DNA from: Cyanobacteria bacterium UBA8803 | GTDB lineage: Bacteria; Cyanobacteriota; Cyanobacteriia; Cyanobacteriales; Coleofasciculaceae | Length of the DNA: 14,134 nt | Reading direction: 5' to 3' | NCBI GenBank assembly: GCA_003505715.1 | Contig: DNXU01000007.1 | Span: forward strand, 2,997 to 17,130 | Shown: positions 1-6,428 of the stretch, piece after piece | How the letters are laid out: every line of letters begins with the position of its first letter | How positions within the stretch are numbered: the stretch's first letter is position 1 | Made by a program: the position numbers and the translations under genes | Notes under the pieces: generated by a model | Databases searched by the model: none | Seen by the model: the letters and a program-made list of their open reading frames with translations, nothing else | What the model was told of the DNA's origin: nothing

Positions 1-20
1 AACAAACAACAAACAACAAA
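1..20. repeat. AACAAAC heptamer tandem repeat
   Basis: The first 20 bases are nearly three copies of the 7-mer AACAAAC (1-7, 8-14, 15-20), directly beyond the omp85 stop codon. Heptameric tandem repeats between genes are common in filamentous cyanobacteria. The array may continue beyond the window edge. Confidence 0.6.
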
Positions 21-2225
21 TTAGAAACGTTCTCCAATTCCAAAGTGGATACGGCTATCACCTTCGTCGTTAAAACCATAGTCCACGCGGATTGGGCCGA
101 GGGGTGACTGTACCCGGATGCCAACACCGTAACCAAAACCACTGCCAGGTTTACCTCGCACGCCGGCTGGATCGCCGGGTACGTTGTCACCCGTACCGAG
201 GTCGCTGGCAAAGTCCACAAACAGAGCGCCACCTACGATGCTGAGAATGGGGAAGCGATATTCGGCAGTTGCTTGGATAAAGCTGCGCCCTGCTCCAACG
301 TCTCCTTCTTCGTAACCCCGCACGGAGTTACTGCCGCCTAGAGAAAAGGCTTCGTAAGGTGGCAAGTCACCGATCGCAGTGCCGCCTTGAACGTTGAAGG
401 CCAGTGCCTCAGGCCCATCGGTAAAGCTGGTAAAGTTGACTGGGATATAGTAGCTGTAACTACCCCGGAGGCGGCTGAGGAAGATGCTGCCTTTGCCAAT
501 GGGGATAGACTGCTCGAACCCCAGTCGTAGCAGGGAACCTTGAGTGGGTCGTAGTGGGTTATCCCGGCGATCGCGCACGGCACCAAACTGGAGGGTAAAT
601 AGGTCGTCTTTGCCCTCACCACTGAAGCTCAAGTCGTTGCCCAACTCATCCTCTGGCGAGATTTCGCCGTCGGCATCTTTAATAGAAACCCGTTGATACT
701 CCAATCCGGCTGAAGCCGTCCATTCTGCTCTGGTATAGACATCTCTTGACAACGGACGAGTAAAACTGATACCCCCACCCGTTCGCAGGATTCGGGGGCG
801 ATCGCCATTGGGAAGTTCTACCTCTGGATCGCCGCCATCGAAAATTAGCGAGATCGAGCGGCGACGGAAGGCATTCACTGTGTAGGAAGTGCGGTAGGGG
901 TCGCCAGCAATCCAGGGATCGGTAAACCGTAGGTCAAACAACAATGCTCGCTCGCCAACTTGTACTTCTCCTCCTAAAGTCTGATTATTACCTCCCAGGT
1001 TTTGCTGTTGGTAGCTAACGCTGCCAAAAAGTCCGCTAGCCGAACTAATACCAGCACCAGCGGCAAGGGAGCCAGTATTTTTCTCGATCACATCTACAAC
1101 CATCACCACCTTACGCGGGTCAGTGCCAGGTTGAAAGGAAAGCCGCACGTCATCAAAAATTCCCAGACCAAAAACCCGCCGCAAATCACGTTCTGCGGTC
1201 TCGCGGTTGAAGACATTACCCGCTTTTAGCTGCATCTCCCGCGTGATGATAAAGGGACGGGTACGACCGCCTCTCGGTTCGTCCTTATCCGTCAGTACCC
1301 CAATTGGCTGGCCATTTTCATCGGCAACCGGGTCTCCATCTTCATCAAGAAAACGCACCCCAATTTCTTCAATGACTCCTTCAGCCACCACTAAGGTCAC
1401 TACACCATCCTGGCTCACCTGTGAGGCATCAATCACCTGAGCTAGGTCATACCCCTGCTCTTGATACCACTCGTTGACCTTTTTAATCCCTTCTTGGAGA
1501 TCGCGCAGGTTCAGAATCTGTCCGTACTGCGGGCGGAAAATTTCATCAAGAGTTGCCTGGGTCAGTACTCCTGTAGCTGCCTCTGGCGGTACGGTATCGA
1601 CCACCACCTGACGCAGGACGGGGTTAGGATCTACGATAAAGCTAATGCGGACGCCTAAGGGGGTATCCTCAGGTTCTACGTTCACGCTAGAAAAGAATCC
1701 CGTAGCGAAGATGGCATTTACATCGTCCTGAAGCTGAGTACGAGTAGTTGCCAGTCCGGGTCGGGTCTGGATGACTCGAAAAATTTCATTTTCCAGCTGC
1801 TCTCGCGGCCCAGTGTAGTTCTGGAAGTCAATAAGGACTTCGGATACCAAAACTCGGGGTTCTGACTCATCTGTCCCTTCGGGGGACGAGTCAGGCGGTG
1901 CTGTCGGAGCTTGAGCAGTATGGGTTTCCGTGCTGGGAACTGCTGGCACTGACACAGTCTGGGTATCAATATTCGCTGCGGTTGCAGGTTGAACTTGGGT
2001 TAATTGAGGTGAGCCTACTTCTACGGGAATGGCAGCTTGATTGAGATAAATTGGCTGGGAGATAGAGTTTGAGTCAGCCTTAGGCATCTCACCGACATTG
2101 CTAGCAGTTGCTGTCGGCGATTGCTCCAAGCTGTTTGGGTCAGCCGTTTGAGAGTAGGTCGGTTTAGATAAACCGATACTGGCAGTTGCGGCAACAATAG
2201 CCGCTAACAAAGGAGATAAGCGCAT
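21..2225 (-). CDS. bamA: Omp85/BamA-family outer membrane protein insertase
   Basis: This is the outer-membrane insertase of the Omp85 family (BamA/Toc75 relatives), which folds beta-barrel proteins into the outer membrane. The frame is open from a TTG at 2372, but I place the start at the ATG at 2225, residue 50 of the long frame. A signal peptide begins there (MRLSPLLAAIVAATASIGLS), and the DNA upstream holds a noncoding-type heptamer repeat. The protein from this ATG is 734 residues. In long-frame numbering, a Pro/Thr/Ser-rich spacer (about 80-172) is followed by three POTRA domains (about 173-248, 251-330, 333-430), the cyanobacterial number, and a 16-strand-type barrel (about 435-783). 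The conserved VRGY loop motif is at 684-687 and the chain ends in a terminal Phe (GERF), the usual outer-membrane sorting signal. purC lies upstream on the same strand. In relatives, lipid A genes such as lpxC often follow, outside this window. The family is certain; the start is likely. Confidence 0.95.
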   Translation of the reverse strand: MRLSPLLAAIVAATASIGLSKPTYSQTADPNSLEQSPTATASNVGEMPKADSNSISQPIYLNQAAIPVEVGSPQLTQVQPATAANIDTQTVSVPAVPSTETHTAQAPTAPPDSSPEGTDESEPRVLVSEVLIDFQNYTGPREQLENEIFRVIQTRPGLATTRTQLQDDVNAIFATGFFSSVNVEPEDTPLGVRISFIVDPNPVLRQVVVDTVPPEAATGVLTQATLDEIFRPQYGQILNLRDLQEGIKKVNEWYQEQGYDLAQVIDASQVSQDGVVTLVVAEGVIEEIGVRFLDEDGDPVADENGQPIGVLTDKDEPRGGRTRPFIITREMQLKAGNVFNRETAERDLRRVFGLGIFDDVRLSFQPGTDPRKVVMVVDVIEKNTGSLAAGAGISSASGLFGSVSYQQQNLGGNNQTLGGEVQVGERALLFDLRFTDPWIAGDPYRTSYTVNAFRRRSISLIFDGGDPEVELPNGDRPRILRTGGGISFTRPLSRDVYTRAEWTASAGLEYQRVSIKDADGEISPEDELGNDLSFSGEGKDDLFTLQFGAVRDRRDNPLRPTQGSLLRLGFEQSIPIGKGSIFLSRLRGSYSYYIPVNFTSFTDGPEALAFNVQGGTAIGDLPPYEAFSLGGSNSVRGYEEGDVGAGRSFIQATAEYRFPILSIVGGALFVDFASDLGTGDNVPGDPAGVRGKPGSGFGYGVGIRVQSPLGPIRVDYGFNDEGDSRIHFGIGERF

Positions 2226-2526
2226 TGTCCTGAGGTCTTTTGACACTTCCACACACCACGTTGATTGCGAGTCAGATCCGAGCGGTTTCTTATCCGTTGT
2301 CCATTGTCCAATGTCTTTTGCTAGTTTTACTAAGTTGCCCCCAGCAGAGCCAGAGTTGTCAACTTTAGTCAACCTAGAGTTAGGTCAGAGTAACGGACAC
2401 AACGAAATACTTAGGATTTACTATAAACTCACCAAAAGGATTTTTAGCTTAGGCACCTACGACTAAAGGCTCACAACAAAGGAAATCAAATCTTTTTTCC
2501 CCTCACCCCTCAGCCTCTCCCTGTGT
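2226..2526. other. purC-omp85 intergenic region
   Basis: About 300 bases separate the purC stop from the preferred omp85 start. The region holds the heptamer repeat at 2290-2310 and a polypurine/polypyrimidine tract at about 2487-2522 (GAGGGGTGAGGGG-type on the minus strand). I see no convincing hairpin with a T-run behind purC, so read-through into omp85 is possible. No clear paired -35/-10 for omp85 stood out. Confidence 0.5.
2290..2310. repeat. TTGTCCA heptamer tandem repeat
   Basis: Three consecutive 7-mers, TTATCCG, TTGTCCA, TTGTCCA (2290-2296, 2297-2303, 2304-2310), are followed by a partial fourth. On the minus strand they read TGGACAA. Repeats of this kind are typical of cyanobacterial intergenic DNA, which argues against translation of the 2226-2372 extension of omp85. 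Confidence 0.55.
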
Positions 2527-3252
2527 TTATAAAGCAGCTAATACTCTCTCCAGCACTTGCTGATAGGCATCTTCTACGTTTCCTAAATCGCGACGAAATC
2601 GATCTTTATCCATGACGCGCTTATCGGGGTCAGTTTCGGCTTGGTTCCAAAGGCGGCAGGTATCGGGGCTAATTTCATCCGCCAATAGTAGCTGCTGACT
2701 GGAACTGATGCCAAACTCCAGCTTGAAGTCTACCAGGGTAATACTACAGTCCTGGAAAAAGGCGATGAGAAGCTGGTTAATTCGCAAAGCCTGCTCAGTA
2801 AGCTGGTTTAGCTGTTGGGGCGTTGCGAGTTCTAGCAGTAGTAAGCGATCGCGAGTTAACAAGGGGTCACCTAAGGCATCGTTCTTCAAATAAAATTCCA
2901 CTAAGGGATTGGGCAGAACTTTGCCCAGCGGCAACCCAGTTTGTTGACATAGACTTCCAGCCGCAATGTTCCTGACTACCACCTCTAAGGGCAGAATTTG
3001 CACGCGCTTCACCCGCATTTGGTTGGGAGCGGGTCGGTCAATGAAGTGGGTGGAGATGCCTTTGGCTTCCAGTAACTCGAATAACTGGGAGGCGATCGCA
3101 CAGTTTATCTCACCTTTACCAGCAATCTGACCCCGCTTTTGAGCGTTGAATGCGGTGGCATCGTCTTTGAAGTGAGCCAGAAGGATCTCTGGGTCGTCAG
3201 TTGTATACAGAATCTTCGCTTTGCCTTCGTAGAGTTTTTGCTCTTCAGACAT
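2527..3252 (-). CDS. purC: Phosphoribosylaminoimidazole-succinocarboxamide synthase (SAICAR synthetase)
   Basis: This cytoplasmic enzyme of de novo purine synthesis joins aspartate to CAIR with ATP to give SAICAR. The 241-residue length is normal for bacterial PurC. Family motifs are present in order: the N-terminal LYEGKAKILY (7-16), PLEVVVRNIAAGS (88-100), LVDFKLEFG (173-181), LADEISPDTCRLW (190-202) and DKDRFRRDLG (215-224). The ATG start gives the usual short N-terminus just before the LYEGKAK strand, and a GGAG lies about a dozen bases upstream. The gene is intact, with no unusual substitutions in the motifs. It lies upstream of omp85 on the same strand, an order I recall from other cyanobacteria (slr1226-slr1227 in Synechocystis). 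The two products have no obvious metabolic link, so the pairing probably reflects old gene order. Confidence 0.97.
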   Translation of the reverse strand: MSEEQKLYEGKAKILYTTDDPEILLAHFKDDATAFNAQKRGQIAGKGEINCAIASQLFELLEAKGISTHFIDRPAPNQMRVKRVQILPLEVVVRNIAAGSLCQQTGLPLGKVLPNPLVEFYLKNDALGDPLLTRDRLLLLELATPQQLNQLTEQALRINQLLIAFFQDCSITLVDFKLEFGISSSQQLLLADEISPDTCRLWNQAETDPDKRVMDKDRFRRDLGNVEDAYQQVLERVLAAL

Positions 3253-3467
3253 AATCGGTAGTTACTCCGTGAAACGGTGAAATTAGGAACAATTAGCGGT
3301 CAGCGATCGGATCTTATGCCATTCGCCGTTAGCTGATAGCTTACTGGAAAATAGGAAGAGGGACGAGGGAGAGGGAGAAAATGAACAATTCGAGATATTT
3401 TTATTCCTGCATGGTCAGTGCAGCTCATGGTGCCTGATTGGAAAACTCAGTTTAAGAGTGTGCCAAG

Positions 3468-3473
3468 TATAAT
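3468..3473 (+). promoter_or_regulatory. Candidate -10 box (TATAAT)
   Basis: A perfect TATAAT lies ahead of the structured block and reads toward the plus-strand small gene. I find no good -35 at normal spacing, so it would be a -10-only or activator-dependent promoter. A start near 3480 would carry the hairpin block, either as a separate RNA or as a long leader. Confidence 0.35.
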
Positions 3474-3500
3474 GGAGACAAGTGAGGGCTGGCACTAGAA

Positions 3501-3653
3501 CGATCGCTGTCAAAGCGTTATCGTAAGCATTTATCTATCAGCCTTCGGCCTGCAAGGCCATCAGGCAATTTCCTACTATTAAGGTGCCTGTTCTTCAACA
3601 GGCAGGATACTCCTCTATAGTCAGATAGGTGAAGGCTCAGGGCTGAATGATAA
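3501..3653 (+). ncRNA. Candidate structured RNA or palindromic element
   Basis: Several inverted repeats cluster here. Hairpin 1 pairs CGATCGCT (3501-3508) with AGCG and ATCG (3514-3517, 3520-3523) around loop GTCAA. An outer stem pairs 3531-3543 with 3641-3653 (11 of 13 positions). Hairpin 2 is GGCC/GGCC (3547-3550, 3556-3559). Hairpin 3 is a perfect GCCTGTT-CTTC-AACAGGC (3586-3603). AGCCTTC (3540-3546) can instead pair with GAAGGCT (3631-3637), which excludes part of the outer stem, so two folds compete. I do not recognise a known riboswitch, 6S, SRP or RNase P core. It could be an RNA, a leader, or the relic of a small palindromic mobile element. The strand is inferred only from the TATAAT upstream. 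Confidence 0.35.
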
Positions 3654-3723
3654 CTTGATTACCGTAAAAGTACTGTTGATGAACTAATTTTTTTAAGTAA
3701 CTCTATAAATAGTAGGATTTTAT

Positions 3724-3751
3724 TTGCCATTGGATAATCTATCTTTATAGA
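3724..3751 (+). promoter_or_regulatory. Candidate promoter for the small protein
   Basis: TTGCCA (3724-3729) and TATAGA (3746-3751) are separated by 16 bases, a plausible sigma70-type pair. A start near 3758 would give a leader of about 27 bases, enough to contain the Shine-Dalgarno site. The match is moderate and the area is AT-rich, so chance is possible. Confidence 0.35.
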
Positions 3752-3784
3752 AAGTATAGAACTTTATAAAGTAAGGAGATAAGG

Positions 3785-4042
3785 ATGCTCGATCGATCTG
3801 ATTTTTTATATCCTCGCAGTCGCTATTACGGTCAGGTTAAGCCAGAAAATCTGGTTTTTAATGCGAATTTGCAAGAGTTTGCCCAAAAGGTCAGCTACAT
3901 CTGCAATCTGGAAACAGGTGGCAAGCTTTCCCCAGAAGTAGCTTACGAACAAATCAAAGAACTGTGGAATGAGTTGAGACATAGCAAAAAGGAACTGAGA
4001 ATTGGTCATAACCCCTTCCGCCGAGAGGAAGGCAGCGAATAG
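3785..4042 (+). CDS. Small conserved cyanobacterial protein (DUF7219-like)
   Basis: This 85-residue soluble protein has no signal peptide or membrane segment. A strong Shine-Dalgarno AAGGAG lies seven bases before the ATG and supports both gene and start. The N-terminus (MLDRSDFLYPRSRYYG) and the central stretch (NANLQEFAQKVSYICNLETG) match a small family I recall from many cyanobacteria, now called DUF7219 I believe. The second half is predicted helical and charged (KLSPEVAYEQIKELWNELRHSKKEL) and ends in a short basic/acidic tail. Databases have sometimes labelled relatives as isopropylmalate or citramalate synthases, but the protein is far too short for that. It is transcribed away from purC and converges on the PRC-barrel gene at 4088. 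Its function is unknown. The opposite-strand frame over the same bases is not a gene. Confidence 0.85.
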   Translation: MLDRSDFLYPRSRYYGQVKPENLVFNANLQEFAQKVSYICNLETGGKLSPEVAYEQIKELWNELRHSKKELRIGHNPFRREEGSE

Positions 4043-4046
4043 CAAT

Positions 4047-4076
4047 GTAGAGACGTTCCACCGGAACGTCTCCTAG
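4047..4076. repeat. GTAGAGACGTTCC palindrome, copy 1
   Basis: GAGACGTTCC (4050-4059) and GGAACGTCTC (4063-4072) form a perfect 10-bp stem around ACC; the outer GTAG half is degenerate on the right. It lies in the 45-base gap between convergent genes. A role as bidirectional terminator is possible, but there is no T-run on either side, so I class it as a dispersed palindromic repeat. Confidence 0.75.
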
Positions 4077-4087
4077 GTAGATCTGAA

Positions 4088-5005
4088 CTAACGGATAGAA
4101 CAGCGGTCAAACATCTTTTGATAATTGGCCTGGAATTCTGGATTTTCCACAACCAGCTCTACACGGACTTTGGTGCAGCCGTGGGGCTTTTGGAGAGCGA
4201 TCGCATCTAAAAGATTGCTGACGGCTTTAGGAGATAAAAATTCTCCCCTCACCGTATAAGGGGTATCAGAACTAGGTATATCTGCCAGCCCAACACCTGT
4301 AACTTCACCTTGCCCTAAATCAATTTCGGCAAGTTTTTTAGATTCGGAACCCACTTGCTCAACAACTAACTTTTCCCGTTGCACCGGGACTTGTACCATG
4401 ACGGTTTCCACTTCTTTGCGAACCACAACTTCACCAACTTTGCGTTTGCTGCGGTTCACCACTAATCGTTCTTCGAGCAAGCGCACAATCTCTTCTTCGA
4501 CAACCTCTGACATTTGATCAGAGTCTGAGATATTTTCACCGTCTGTTTGCTGTAGCTCTTGTGCTTCTTCTAAAGGCTGAGGGCTTGAGTTTTGAGATGC
4601 CTCTTGCTCCGGTGTTCCTGCCAAACCGCTCGTGCTAGCTGGCTCTACTGATGGTTTGGAAGAGCTACCTGAATTCTCGGTGAATTGAGCAAGATCAGAG
4701 TTGTAATTTGGCAAAGAGGGAAATTCGGTATCAGCACGGTCTACAAAAAGTGAGCGGTTAGCAGCATCTACTTTCTGAATAGACTTAGTGTTTAATAAAA
4801 ATAGAGATGAATCCGCTGGAGCCTCTGGTGGAATAACAACTAAATTGAGCTGGCGGTTCTTGTCAATCAAGAAATCTTTGACCCGCCCTAGAATTTTACC
4901 TTGCAGGTCAATTACAGCAAAGGATTTAAATTTGTTCCTCAGCTTTTCCAAAAAATTATTAATTCGGGTTCTATATTCTATGCTGGCTGTATTAGTAGCA
5001 GACAT
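4088..5005 (-). CDS. PRC-barrel / DUF2382 protein with a distinct C-terminal region
   Basis: This 305-residue protein has a PRC-barrel-like N-terminus (about 25-90; FAVIDLQGKILGRVKDFLID), a long Ser/Pro/Glu/Gln-rich linker (about 92-168) and a DUF2382/YsnF-type segment (about 170-220; EERLVVNRSKRKVGEVVVRK followed by VPVQREKLVVEQ). A C-terminal region (about 250-305) with two cysteines (277, 302) is absent from its neighbour. There is no signal peptide or transmembrane segment. A GGAGA lies about seven bases before the ATG. DUF2382 proteins are linked to general stress in bacteria, and the akinete marker AvaK of Anabaena has, as I recall, related architecture. It follows its paralogue at 5162 on the same strand after 156 bases, with a palindrome and a possible terminator between, so co-transcription is uncertain. 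The molecular function is unknown. Confidence 0.9.
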   Translation of the reverse strand: MSATNTASIEYRTRINNFLEKLRNKFKSFAVIDLQGKILGRVKDFLIDKNRQLNLVVIPPEAPADSSLFLLNTKSIQKVDAANRSLFVDRADTEFPSLPNYNSDLAQFTENSGSSSKPSVEPASTSGLAGTPEQEASQNSSPQPLEEAQELQQTDGENISDSDQMSEVVEEEIVRLLEERLVVNRSKRKVGEVVVRKEVETVMVQVPVQREKLVVEQVGSESKKLAEIDLGQGEVTGVGLADIPSSDTPYTVRGEFLSPKAVSNLLDAIALQKPHGCTKVRVELVVENPEFQANYQKMFDRCSIR

Positions 5006-5026
5006 TTTTGTTCTCCATAGGTTTTA

Positions 5027-5055
5027 GTAGAGACGTTCCATCGGAATGTCTCTAC
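5027..5055. repeat. GTAGAGACGTTCC palindrome, copy 2
   Basis: GTAGAGACGTTCC (5027-5039) pairs with GGAATGTCTCTAC (5043-5055) around ATC: 13 bp with one G-T position. It lies 22 bases upstream of the start at 5005, between the two DUF2382 genes. It is the same family as the copies at 4047 and 6201. Confidence 0.8.
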
Positions 5056-5073
5056 AAGGTTTGGCAAATTGGC

Positions 5074-5104
5074 AAAAAAGATAGAAGTAGGAGTCACTTA
5101 CTTC
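5074..5104 (-). terminator. Possible weak terminator behind the 279-residue gene
   Basis: On the minus strand GAAGTA (5104-5099) pairs with TACTTC (5089-5084) around a 9-base loop, and a run of six T follows (5079-5074). The stem is short and AT-rich, so termination would be weak. It may lower transcription of the downstream gene at 4088-5005. Confidence 0.3.
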
Positions 5105-5161
5105 CAGATAGGAAACAGGAAATCCCAAAACTTTTCCCTGTTCCCTTCTTTTCTGAAAGAT

Positions 5162-6001
5162 CTACGGATTTTGGTTTACCACCGGTCTGCCATCAATATC
5201 AACGTCTAATTCTTCACGACGCAAGGTTTCTGTGGCCTCTACGGTGTCACGCTCAACTTCTTTTTTAATGCTGACTTCTTCACGCACAAAGGGTTGCTTC
5301 TGGATGTCAACTGACTCTTCGTAGACTTCCATCCGTACAACCTCTCCTTCCTGGAAGTCAGCGGAACCTGGTGTAACTTCTGAGATATCAGAAGGACTTG
5401 TGCGCTCGATAATTACCCGCTCTTTTTCTACAGGCACAGACACTTGAGCAGTTTCAGTTTCAATATGCTTGCCAACTACAACTGTTCCCGTTTGATAGCG
5501 TTCTTTGTTGGTAATCAGCCGTTCTTCATAGAGCCTCAGATTCTGCTGATTCTGCTCGTTTATGCCATAGAGAGATGGCTCAGAATCATAGCGGTAGGTA
5601 TCGCGATTGTAGTTTCCATTAGTAGCTGTAGCAGCTGGAGCTACCTTGGGTCGATAGGCATCTCTAACTTCCTCTTCGTAGTCGTAGTCAACTATCATGT
5701 TGTCATCGTACTTGGGCAACTGTTCAGCCTGGTCTCGAGTCATTCCTGTGACATAAACGCGATGGCGATCATAATCCATCTGTGCCTGTCCGATCGGCAG
5801 TAGAACTTTCTTGCCGAAAACCCAGAAGCCCATATCAATCACAAAATAGCGGAAGCGCCCTGTCTCATCGACCAGAATGTCATAAACAGAACCGATTTTC
5901 TCGTCAGTTCCGGTATAGACATCAAATCCTTTCAGGTCAGTTCCACCAAAGATATCTTCTTTATAGTCGGGATAAAAATTTCCAATTTTGACCAGAGCCA
6001 T
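5162..6001 (-). CDS. PRC-barrel / DUF2382 (YsnF/AvaK-type) protein
   Basis: This 279-residue soluble protein has a clear PRC-barrel domain (about 20-90; EKIGSVYDILVDETGRFRYF and KKVLLPIGQA), a Tyr/Asp-rich acidic linker (about 97-150) and a DUF2382 domain (about 155-268; LYEERLITNKERYQTGTVVV, VSVPVEKERVIIER, REEVSIKKEVERDTVEA). This is the standard architecture of cyanobacterial proteins related to YsnF and, from memory, to the akinete marker AvaK. Such proteins are associated with stress, desiccation or resting cells; no biochemical activity is established. A strong AGAAGGAGA precedes the ATG. It is probably the first gene of the pair with 4088-5005. The leader contains two short inverted repeats (6073-6088, 6098-6117). 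The domain call is firm; the role is inference. Confidence 0.93.
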   Translation of the reverse strand: MALVKIGNFYPDYKEDIFGGTDLKGFDVYTGTDEKIGSVYDILVDETGRFRYFVIDMGFWVFGKKVLLPIGQAQMDYDRHRVYVTGMTRDQAEQLPKYDDNMIVDYDYEEEVRDAYRPKVAPAATATNGNYNRDTYRYDSEPSLYGINEQNQQNLRLYEERLITNKERYQTGTVVVGKHIETETAQVSVPVEKERVIIERTSPSDISEVTPGSADFQEGEVVRMEVYEESVDIQKQPFVREEVSIKKEVERDTVEATETLRREELDVDIDGRPVVNQNP

Positions 6002-6072
6002 ACTAGTCTCCTTCTCTTGAATGACGTGAATATTTTCTTCAGCTATTTTTAACTTACCTAAAAATTTTATTT

Positions 6073-6117
6073 AAAGTCCTCTGACTTTGGTTTGATTATT
6101 CTGATTTTCAACAGAAT
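6073..6117. promoter_or_regulatory. Two inverted repeats in the DUF2382 gene leader
   Basis: AAAGTC-CTCT-GACTTT (6073-6088) and ATTCTG-ATTTTCAA-CAGAAT (6098-6117) are perfect 6-bp inverted repeats 9 bases apart, 72 to 116 bases upstream of the start at 6001. The spacing would suit an operator or a folded leader. No regulator can be named. Confidence 0.3.
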
Positions 6118-6200
6118 CTAGGGGAGTACTTTAGTATATAAATTAAAGGAAAAATCGATAGGCTATAATGCTAGTTATACCAAATTGAAAGCCTAACCTT

Positions 6201-6229
6201 GTAGAGACGTTCCGTGGGAACGTCTCTAC
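6201..6229. repeat. GTAGAGACGTTCC palindrome, copy 3
   Basis: GTAGAGACGTTCC (6201-6213) and GGAACGTCTCTAC (6217-6229) form a perfect 13-bp inverted repeat around GTG. It is the best-preserved of the three copies in the window and lies about 200 bases upstream of the first DUF2382 gene. Confidence 0.85.
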
Positions 6230-6428
6230 TAAAATTCAAAAGGGGTTTTATAAAAGAATTTGCTATTATTATTTCTAGGTAACGCCGATTAAGGACACGA
6301 TACAATTATGCCCCTTTAGATGGCTCGTATTCCACTCAATTGAGAACTACTCTACTACTTAGAGCTATTAACCTAGCCTAAAAATTACTAAGTTGTAGTT
6401 CATCCTCCTAAGGGCTGAAAAAGAATTT

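Larger units (their letters stand above)
3253..3784. other. Divergent intergenic region (purC / small protein)
   Basis: This 532-base non-coding region lies between divergent genes. Near purC there are degenerate GCTGATA-like repeats (about 3297-3345) and a purine-rich tract (about 3356-3380). The middle holds a perfect TATAAT (3468-3473) and the hairpin-rich block 3501-3653, listed separately. The last 60 bases carry a possible promoter and a strong Shine-Dalgarno site for the gene at 3785. Confidence 0.6.
6002..6428. other. Intergenic region between the DUF2382 pair and the MerA-like gene
   Basis: This 427-base AT-rich region contains two inverted repeats near the gene at 6001, the palindrome at 6201-6229, a plus-strand TATAAT (6165-6170) without a gene to serve, and a CTCAATTGAG palindrome (6335-6344). 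The minus-strand text around 6185-6200 (CTTTCAATTTGGTATAAC) resembles a motif often seen beside dispersed cyanobacterial repeats. I see no coding frame and no strong terminator after the oxidoreductase gene. Confidence 0.5.

Noticed and set aside
3501..3653. tRNA, 6S RNA, SRP RNA, RNase P RNA or cobalamin riboswitch
   Set aside because: None of the diagnostic cores (T-loop, SRP GGAAG tetraloop region, RNase P conserved blocks, B12 box) is visible; only generic stems are seen.
3806..4045. 79-codon minus-strand frame over the 85-residue gene
   Set aside because: The plus-strand frame has a strong Shine-Dalgarno and recognisable family sequence; the reverse is a shadow.
4047..4076. Palindrome copy 1 as a rho-independent terminator
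   Set aside because: The stem is strong, but neither strand has a T-run after it, and the same palindrome occurs at two non-terminator positions.
5444..5803. 119-codon plus-strand frame opposite the 279-residue DUF2382 gene
   Set aside because: It is antisense to a well-supported gene, has no family resemblance or ribosome binding site, and its hydrophobic composition is what the reverse of acidic/Tyr-rich coding gives.
6368..6403. AGGAGG directly followed by ATG on the minus strand, opening an 11-codon frame (MNYNLVIFRLG)
   Set aside because: The Shine-Dalgarno sequence abuts the ATG with no spacing, and the frame is too short to support as a gene.
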